From Bacteroidota bacterium (GTDB taxonomy: Bacteria; Bacteroidota; Bacteroidia; Bacteroidales; JAAAOM01), in NCBI GenBank assembly GCA_009908855.1, contig JAAAOM010000052.1, positions 1 through 58,194 on the forward strand: a DNA stretch of 58,194 bases, given 5' to 3'. The position numbers and the translations under genes were made by a program. This document shows positions 52,535 through 58,194 of this stretch, one piece after another; position 1 is the first letter of the stretch, and every line of letters starts with the position of its first letter. The notes beneath the pieces were generated by a model, which had not been told where the DNA came from, searched no databases, and saw only the letters and a list, made by a program, of their open reading frames with translations.

Positions 52535-53515
52535 ATGGATTTGACAGTTAAATACATGGGGTTGACATTAAAAAACCCCCTGATTGTTGGTGCCTCAACA
52601 CTTACTGAAAAAATAAAAAACATTCAGGAAATTGAGGAGCATGGTGCCGGAGCTATTGTATTGCGCTCCCTGTTTGAAGAACAAATTGTTGAAGAAATTA
52701 ATGGTTCCCTTGAACCAAACGATATGTATTATTGGTATCCGGCAGCAGCCGATTTGATTAAATCCATTACCAAAAATCAAAAGGCCGAATCATACCTGAA
52801 ATTCATTGAAGAAGCCAAAAAGAAAACGGATATTCCCGTTTTTGCCAGTGTAAATTGTGTAACTAACCGCGACTGGGTGATCTTCTCAAAACAAATTGAA
52901 GATGCAGGCGCTGATGGACTGGAACTGAATATTTCTACCATTATGCCCAATATGGCTGATATGGACTCGCAGCAGGTTATCGATAATGCAACGGCTATTG
53001 TTGAAAATGTGAGATACAATGTGAATATACCCATTGCCGCCAAAGTAAATGCCACTCCATCAGCCCAGATAAAAATGGCCAAAAGTCTGGAGCAGGCTGG
53101 TGCGAACGCCCTTGTATTGTTTAACAGGCCTTACCAACCGGATATTGATATTGATACTTTTACCATTGTTGCCAATAAATATCTTAGCGCACCTGAAGAA
53201 ATGCTCAATACACTGCGTTGGGTAGGCATTCTTTCAAAACATGTGACGTGTGATATCTCAGCAACTACCGGTATACATGATCATGCAGGGGTAATAAAAC
53301 AAATACTGGCAGGGGCCACCACTGCACAAATATGTTCTACGCTTTTTATAAATGGAATATCCTATATCTCAACTATAATGGGCGAATTTGAAAAATGGAT
53401 GAAGCAAAAAAACCTAAAGTCTGTCGCCGATTTTAAAGGCAAAGCCATTGAAAACAATAAGATAAATGCCCAATTTGAAAGGATACAATATTTAGAAAGA
53501 GATTTTAAATCGTAA
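52535..53515 (+). CDS. dihydroorotate-dehydrogenase-like flavoprotein
   Basis: A 326-residue FMN TIM-barrel: 'VKYMGLTLKNPLIVGASTLTEK' at the N-terminus, 'GADGLELNIS', 'IAAKVNATPSAQIKMAKSLEQAGANALVLFNR' and 'AGATTAQICSTLF'. It is related to class 1 PyrD but lacks the usual substrate-loop motifs, as do the 'dihydroorotate dehydrogenase-like' proteins of anaerobic Bacteroidota. It is 10 bp after hoxW, so it may couple to NAD(H) or H2 metabolism; the substrate is unknown. Confidence 0.85.
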   Translation: MDLTVKYMGLTLKNPLIVGASTLTEKIKNIQEIEEHGAGAIVLRSLFEEQIVEEINGSLEPNDMYYWYPAAADLIKSITKNQKAESYLKFIEEAKKKTDIPVFASVNCVTNRDWVIFSKQIEDAGADGLELNISTIMPNMADMDSQQVIDNATAIVENVRYNVNIPIAAKVNATPSAQIKMAKSLEQAGANALVLFNRPYQPDIDIDTFTIVANKYLSAPEEMLNTLRWVGILSKHVTCDISATTGIHDHAGVIKQILAGATTAQICSTLFINGISYISTIMGEFEKWMKQKNLKSVADFKGKAIENNKINAQFERIQYLERDFKS

Positions 53516-53523
53516 TGTTTCAT

Positions 53524-54069
53524 TTAAACCTGGTGGTAATATCTGATATAACTGAGAGGTATCACATGGTAGTCGTGTGTTACAATTGAATCTTCCGAAC
53601 CATTGTTAAAACCAAACACTTCTTTCCACTTATATATAACAATTGAAGTATCAGTAAAACCAAGTATTTTATAATACTCATCAAATTTATCTATCGGAAT
53701 AGAATCATGATAATACCCCTTATAAGGATATATCTCAATATTCGTTTCTAAAGCATTTTTATCATTGGGTAAGTCTATTTTGTCAATATCTTTTCCGATA
53801 ATACCAGTAGAATCAGTGGCAAATATACGCAGGGTATTAAATTTGTAACCATTTGTTAAACAACTCTCGGCAGAAATTTTATATGTTCCCCCATGATAAT
53901 TTCCTACAGACCAAATGTATCCGAGTAATACAAGGTTATCATATTCATTAATGTTGGTAATCTTCACGCAATTATTAACATAGTGCGAGTTTTCAGGAAT
54001 TATATCACAGCTTGCTTTCTGGAATGCAAACAATAATAACACGATTGTTAAATAGCTGGTTGTATGCAT
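53524..54069 (-). CDS. exported hypothetical protein
   Basis: 181 residues from ATG 54069, which gives a clear signal peptide (MHTTSYLTIVLLLFAFQKASC); the longer frame to 54144 would bury it and overlap hypB. The mature part is a β-rich domain with a few Cys and no recognised family. It lies between the hydrogenase operon and hypB and seems unrelated to them. Confidence 0.65.
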   Translation of the reverse strand: MHTTSYLTIVLLLFAFQKASCDIIPENSHYVNNCVKITNINEYDNLVLLGYIWSVGNYHGGTYKISAESCLTNGYKFNTLRIFATDSTGIIGKDIDKIDLPNDKNALETNIEIYPYKGYYHDSIPIDKFDEYYKILGFTDTSIVIYKWKEVFGFNNGSEDSIVTHDYHVIPLSYIRYYHQV

Positions 54070-54140
54070 AATATTGTGTTTGAATGATAGTAAAAAATGT
54101 AATTTTATCGAGAAGTTTTGTGTTAATCCGCAATAAACAA

Positions 54141-54950
54141 TCATTCATTCATGGCTTTGGATTTTTCAATTCGATGCCCGGTCGCATCAGCGAGCCAATT
54201 ATACCACAATTCCAGCCCCTTGCCGGTAGTTGCCGAAAGCTCAATAAATTCCAGTGCTGAATTAAGTTGACCGGCACTTGCTTTCAATTTTTCAACATCA
54301 AATTGAACATACGGCAACAGGTCTGTTTTATTGATTATACAAATATCCGAACTCTCAAAGATATACGGGTATTTTTGTGGTTTATCATCCCCTTCGGTAA
54401 CACTAATAACCACCGCTCTTTTTGATTCACCCAGATCAAACAATGCCGGACATACTAAATTGCCAACGTTCTCTATGAGCAATACTGCATTTACCGGAAG
54501 TGACAGCTCCTTCATGGAATGATTTACCATGTGTGCATCCAAATGGCAGCCGCTCCCGGTATTTACCTGTACTACTTCGGCACCGGTAGCTTCTATGCGT
54601 TTGGCATCGTTCATGGTTTGCTGATCTCCTTCTATAACCGCAAAATGTAGTTGTTTGGATAAATCAGTAATGGTTCGTTCCAATAATGTTGTTTTACCGG
54701 CTCCTGGCGAACTAACCAGGTTGATCGCAAATACTTGCCGGGCCTCCAGATAGCCCCGGTTTCTCTCGGCCAATAAATTATTTTTACTCAGGATATCCTT
54801 TTCAAGCTGAATCTCAGTTCCATGTCCATGTGAATGATCATGATGGCCATGATGCTCATCATGATGATGATGGTGTTCTGCTTCCGACGGTTTACCGATA
54901 TGCAGATGATTATGGTTATGGTTATCCTGACAACCGCATGTTCCGCACAT
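54141..54950 (-). CDS. hypB: HypB nickel-inserting GTPase
   Basis: 269 residues from ATG 54950, giving MCGTCGC, the high-affinity Ni site. A His-rich stretch follows (about residues 25-46, up to five His in a row) that could store nickel. The G domain has P-loop 'SSPGAGKTT', 'EGDQQTMNDA', the metal-site 'GSGCHLDA' and 'NKTDLLPY'. It works with HypA to insert Ni into HoxH. Confidence 0.95.
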   Translation of the reverse strand: MCGTCGCQDNHNHNHLHIGKPSEAEHHHHHDEHHGHHDHSHGHGTEIQLEKDILSKNNLLAERNRGYLEARQVFAINLVSSPGAGKTTLLERTITDLSKQLHFAVIEGDQQTMNDAKRIEATGAEVVQVNTGSGCHLDAHMVNHSMKELSLPVNAVLLIENVGNLVCPALFDLGESKRAVVISVTEGDDKPQKYPYIFESSDICIINKTDLLPYVQFDVEKLKASAGQLNSALEFIELSATTGKGLELWYNWLADATGHRIEKSKAMNE

Positions 54951-55026
54951 ATTGATAATATTTGATGAAACGTATACCCTGTCCTTCCAAATGTACAAAA
55001 ATAAGTTCAACATTCAGAGTATTTTG

Positions 55027-55371
55027 CTAATAATCAATGCGTAGAGATTTAATTTTTAATTCCTTGCCACTGATAATTTCACATTGCGGGGATTGACAAG
55101 CCGGACAAACACCAAAAAAGTCATTCATATCAAATGTATTGCCACATGCACCACAATTAGCACGGGCCTGAATATCGATTAAACGGATGGTTGCCTTTTC
55201 AAGTACAGTATTTTTTACAGCCTCTTCAAGGGCAAATTCCAAAGCCTCTTTTACAACACCCGATAGTGTGCCAATTTCAATATCAATGGCCTCTATTTTA
55301 CGCACATTGTGGCCATGAAATTGTTCGGTCGCAATTTCAACAATGTTTTGTGCAAGGGAAAATTCGTGCAT
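55027..55371 (-). CDS. hypA: HypA nickel chaperone
   Basis: A 114-residue protein starting MHEFSLAQNIV, whose MHE N-terminus binds Ni. The zinc site is 'CGACGNTFD' and 'CPACQSPQC'. First gene of the leftward hypA-hypB unit, separated from the other hyp genes by the hox operon. Confidence 0.95.
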   Translation of the reverse strand: MHEFSLAQNIVEIATEQFHGHNVRKIEAIDIEIGTLSGVVKEALEFALEEAVKNTVLEKATIRLIDIQARANCGACGNTFDMNDFFGVCPACQSPQCEIISGKELKIKSLRIDY

Positions 55372-55463
55372 TGTATTATAAACTACAGTCTAAGTTCAAT
55401 AAATAATATTTTATGAGCCATCTAATAATTATAGCGCATGTGAAACTCATCGGGCGTGTTTAT

Positions 55464-55751
55464 TTACAACCGTTCATTGCTTTTCTTGATCGAATCTAAT
55501 ACTGTATCTGATCGTTTAAAGACTTCACCATCCGATTCTGTGATTATGGTCATTCGGGTATCCCCTTCACCTATACCAATGGCAATACGCGCATCCCTTA
55601 TATCATCAAGTGCGCTGTTATTCGTGTAACGTCTTAAACTGGCACGAAGACAGATGGCCGTTTTGAGTGCATCAGCCGGATTATGAATGAGCCCCTGAAA
55701 ACTATCACCACGGAATATTTCAAATTCGGTTATAACCGCTACCTGACCCAT
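55464..55751 (-). pseudogene. remnant of a SatD-like gene
   Basis: A 95-residue frame. 'EIFRGDSFQ', 'DARIAIGIGEGD' and 'ITESDGEVFKRSD' match the core of SatD-like proteins, which are about 200 residues long. The N-terminus jumps from 'MGQVAVIT' straight to 'EFEIFRGDSFQ', as if some 30-40 codons were deleted, and the C-terminal half is missing. Probably a decayed gene. Confidence 0.45.
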
Positions 55752-56192
55752 TGTTTGTGTTCTTCTGTAACCTGCTAAATTTTAGTAAATTTTAATATTT
55801 ACCCCCTGTAGGATTCACTTATTGTTTTTTACATTTCTAAAAGTTCCAATGGTGTCGGCAAGAAGACTCAGTATTTTTCATGCTATCCCTCTGGCACCCC
55901 ACACCTTGCGGGAGATTTATGGAGGGCAAGCTGCATATTTATCGGATTTTCTTACCAACACTAAATACAGTTTAGAACTTTCAAAGGTTTAATATAAAAC
56001 AATACCATTGGAAATACAATTTTTTCGCTAAATTTCATTCATTTTCAATAGTTTAAGTTAGATAATCAATCATTTGGATGAAGCATGAAACCGAAAGAGA
56101 ATTTACTTGGTCGAATAAGCAAGGATTACTGCTTTTAAATATAAAATATCCCTGGCGTATTTTGAGATTAATGAAAAACTTCCCTTTTCCCT
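55752..56192. other. gap of about 440 bp without a supported gene
   Basis: AT-rich, apart from a more GC-balanced island at about 55880-55935. Short dyads such as CTAAATTTTAG (55784-55794) are present. A 47-codon frame at 56078-56221 overlaps the mnmA promoter and looks spurious. I see no RNA gene or mobile element. Confidence 0.5.
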
Positions 56193-56210
56193 TAATTTTG
56201 ACTAATTTTG
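56193..56210 (+). promoter_or_regulatory. tandem -7 elements of mnmA
   Basis: TAATTTTG occurs twice, at 56193-56200 and 56203-56210; both match TAnnTTTG, ending 29 and 19 bp before the ATG. No clear -33 box. Confidence 0.5.
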
Positions 56211-56229
56211 CAATCCAATAATCAAAAAA

Positions 56230-57405
56230 ATGAAAAGAGCAGTCGTTGGATTATCAGGTGGTGTGGATAGTAGCGTTGCCGCCTGTTTATTAAAACAGCA
56301 GGACTATGATGTTATTGCCTTGTTTATGATAAACTGGCATGATACCACGGGTACGTTGGAAGGTGATTGTCCCTGGAATGACGACCTGATATTTGCCGAA
56401 CTGGTTGCCAGGAAACTCGACATACCTTTCCATACTGTTGACCTCAGCGATCAGTATCGCAACCGTGTGGTTGACTACATGTTCAGTGAATATGAGAAAG
56501 GCCGTACCCCTAATCCGGATGTGCTGTGCAACCGGGAAATCAAATTCGATGAGTTTTTTGCTGCCGCCGAAAAGTATGATGCTGATTTTGTTGCCACAGG
56601 CCATTACTGCCAAAAAGATACCATGGCTGATAATGGACAAATCCGGTATCGCCTTATGGCCGGTATCGATCGCACCAAAGACCAGAGCTATTTTCTGTGT
56701 CAACTCAACCAGCACCAATTGTCCAAAGCCCTTTTTCCCATCGGCCATTTATGGAAAAAGGAAGTACGAAAAATTGCGCAGGAACAAGCCCTGCCAACAG
56801 CAACCAAAAAAGACTCACAAGGTATTTGTTTTGTAGGCAAGGTAGATTTGCCAACATTCTTACAACAAAAACTTGCTCCACGAAGGGGTAAGATCATAGA
56901 AATTGAGAAGGATCATGCGCTCTATCAAAACGGTCATCAATATGAATCAGTCCACGAATACGCACAACCATTTCATTATTCCCCTAACGACGGAAAAGAG
57001 GTTGGAGAGCACAGTGGTGCACATTATTTTACCATTGGCCAGCGTAAAGGCCTGAATGTAGGCGGAAAACAAGAACCATTATTTGTAATTGCCACAGATA
57101 TTGAAAAAAACGTTATATACACCGGACAAGGCCATGATCATCCCGGTTTGAACCGAAAAGCACTTTTCATTCCGCAACATGAAATTCACTGGGTACGTCC
57201 CGACCAGGCTTTAGATAACGGACAGCAGGGACGCTATGAGGTTCGGATTCGCTATCGCCAGCCATTACAAAAAGCTGAGTTGGTAAAGGAAGATACAGGT
57301 TTGTATATTTTATTCGATTCGCCACAACGCGGAATTACTCCCGGTCAATTTGCTGCCTGGTATCGGGAGGGCGAGTTAATAGGTTCAGGCGTTATAAACG
57401 GCTAA
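56230..57405 (+). CDS. mnmA: tRNA-specific 2-thiouridylase MnmA
   Basis: A 391-residue protein: PP-loop 'GLSGGVDSS' (7-15), catalytic C100 in '[12 protein letters not shown]' and the persulfide-forming C200 in '[10 protein letters not shown]'. It thiolates U34 of tRNA-Lys, -Glu and -Gln. Normal length for Bacteroidota. Confidence 0.95.
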   Translation: MKRAVVGLSGGVDSSVAACLLKQQDYDVIALFMINWHDTTGTLEGDCPWNDDLIFAELVARKLDIPFHTVDLSDQYRNRVVDYMFSEYEKGRTPNPDVLCNREIKFDEFFAAAEKYDADFVATGHYCQKDTMADNGQIRYRLMAGIDRTKDQSYFLCQLNQHQLSKALFPIGHLWKKEVRKIAQEQALPTATKKDSQGICFVGKVDLPTFLQQKLAPRRGKIIEIEKDHALYQNGHQYESVHEYAQPFHYSPNDGKEVGEHSGAHYFTIGQRKGLNVGGKQEPLFVIATDIEKNVIYTGQGHDHPGLNRKALFIPQHEIHWVRPDQALDNGQQGRYEVRIRYRQPLQKAELVKEDTGLYILFDSPQRGITPGQFAAWYREGELIGSGVING

Positions 57406-57523
57406 ATCAATATTTTCAAAAACACAAAAATGTTTAAAAAAGCGAATAACTTTATAAACAAAATTTAATAAATCCCATAAACCTTTTATGAATAATACTG
57501 TTTAACATAAAAATTAACAATCT

Positions 57524-58194
57524 ATGAGATCACTGCGTGAAAATATAATTATTCCTTACAATTTTGGAGATAAATCTGAAAAGGCCATAAAATATGCAAT
57601 CAGAATTGCTTCATTTTTGAAGGCAAAAATTCATTTGGTTTATGTGATTGAAAACCTTGATTTTATAGCTGATATGTTTCGCTCATCTGATGATTTAGTG
57701 AGCATCACGGATGACGCCAAAAACAGACTACAACAAAAAGCCGAAGCCATCAAATCAGAGCATCAGGTGGAGGTATTTACACACGTTGAAAAAGGCAAGC
57801 CTTATCAGATAATACTGCAAAAAGCACATGATCTGAATGGTCGTTTTATTATTATCGGTAATAAAAGCAATAAGGATAATCCGACACGAAACCTGAGCAG
57901 CAATCTCTTTAAAATTGTATCAGAATCAACCATACCTGTTATTACTGTACAAGGTGAAACTGATAAAATGCCTGAGCGTATTGTTGTACCCCTTGACCTT
58001 ACCAAACAAACCCGTCTACAGGTATACAATGCCATTGCTTTTGCACTTAACTACAATGCACAGGTATTTCTTGTATCAGGTCTGATTGGTGGAATACAAA
58101 TGAACAAAAGCAGGATTTATAATAAACTTGCAAAAGTACGTCGCACGATTCGGGAAAATGGCATATCCTGTGAAGCCAAATTATTCCCAAGAAC
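57524..58194 (+). CDS. universal stress protein family (partial, runs off the right edge)
   Basis: The frame is open from ATG 57524 to the end of the window (223 codons). It starts 'LRENIIIPYNFGDKSEKAIKYAIRIA' and continues with 'GRFIIIGNKSNK' and 'STIPVITVQ', a full UspA-like domain, then a second domain starts at 'ERIVVPLDLTKQTRLQVYNAIAFA'. A tandem Usp protein, as is common in Bacteroidota. The ATP-binding glycine motif is weak in the first domain. Confidence 0.8.
   Translation, partial: MRSLRENIIIPYNFGDKSEKAIKYAIRIASFLKAKIHLVYVIENLDFIADMFRSSDDLVSITDDAKNRLQQKAEAIKSEHQVEVFTHVEKGKPYQIILQKAHDLNGRFIIIGNKSNKDNPTRNLSSNLFKIVSESTIPVITVQGETDKMPERIVVPLDLTKQTRLQVYNAIAFALNYNAQVFLVSGLIGGIQMNKSRIYNKLAKVRRTIRENGISCEAKLFPR

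Noticed and set aside
56078-56221. 47-codon frame before mnmA
   Set aside because: It overlaps both -7 elements of mnmA and has no recognisable features.
1-58194. CRISPR arrays, rRNA genes and IS elements
   Set aside because: I looked for regularly spaced repeats, rRNA signatures and transposase motifs with terminal inverted repeats on both strands and found none.

Overview
The window looks like chromosome from an anaerobic or microaerobic member of the Bacteroidota. The evidence is: several TAnnTTTG (-7) promoter elements of the Bacteroidota primary sigma factor, one of them with a TTTG -33 box at exactly 19 bp (tRNA-Arg); no Shine-Dalgarno runs before starts; a T9SS C-terminal sorting domain; a BT_3928-like protein; a GldI-like lipoprotein PPIase; and FISUMP and DUF1573 proteins. 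The DNA is AT-rich throughout.

Region 1 (1-26.9 kb) looks like an old genomic island. On the left are the 3' ends of two genes of a probable mobile-element replication module. On the right, beside tRNA-Arg(TCT), is a decayed serine recombinase that has lost its zinc-ribbon segment, preceded by a frameshifted small gene. Between them lie about 35 genes on the + strand (1.0-25.1 kb), many overlapping by 4-30 bp. Near both ends of this cargo are arrays of GTTAAC hexamers with a 9-bp period that share the 12-mer CGGTTAACATGT.

The first third of the cargo resembles the Orange-Protein (ORP) type of metal/Fe-S ATPase system: a DUF134 regulator behind a double palindromic operator, two NifX-fold proteins, an R/G-rich DUF5320 protein, a DUF89 phosphatase, two MinD-like ATPases with inserted 2[4Fe-4S] domains, an Mrp ATPase, a 2[4Fe-4S] ferredoxin, and DUF4405 and DUF169 proteins. 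A peptide deformylase and a VOC-fold protein sit inside it. Then come a cell-envelope quartet (T9SS protein, FISUMP protein, lipoprotein, putative outer-membrane protein), RibA, a DoxX-like protein, FeoA, a short FeoB and a tiny lipoprotein. Next are FabH, an FMN split-barrel protein and FabF, followed by a radical SAM enzyme, CobO, a thioesterase, an MBL hydrolase, TrmO, a DUF1573 lipoprotein, a CoA-disulfide-reductase/rhodanese fusion, a Cys-rich membrane protein with an in-frame TGA, a methyltransferase, and a PerR-peroxiredoxin pair. The common themes are Fe-S, iron, thiol and peroxide chemistry.

Region 2 (27-42.7 kb) is ordinary chromosome: a large Cache/HAMP/GAF/PAS sensor without an output domain, a TMTC-like TPR membrane protein, a patatin-like lipase, a SulP transporter, an MBL hydrolase, an RsmI-like methylase, two FKBP lipoproteins, an NrnA-like DHH enzyme, Ndk, a DUF721 protein, RecF, a TPR protein and RibH.

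Region 3 (42.7-55.4 kb) is a complete gene set for a bidirectional NAD-linked (group 3d-like) [NiFe] hydrogenase. hoxF-U-Y-H, a maturation protease and a dihydroorotate-dehydrogenase-like gene run rightward. hypF-C-D-E run leftward from the same divergent promoter region, and hypA-hypB lie to the right on the minus strand. HoxF has lost three of the four [2Fe-2S] ligands in its NuoE-like domain. The window ends with a SatD-like gene remnant, mnmA and the start of a universal stress protein gene.
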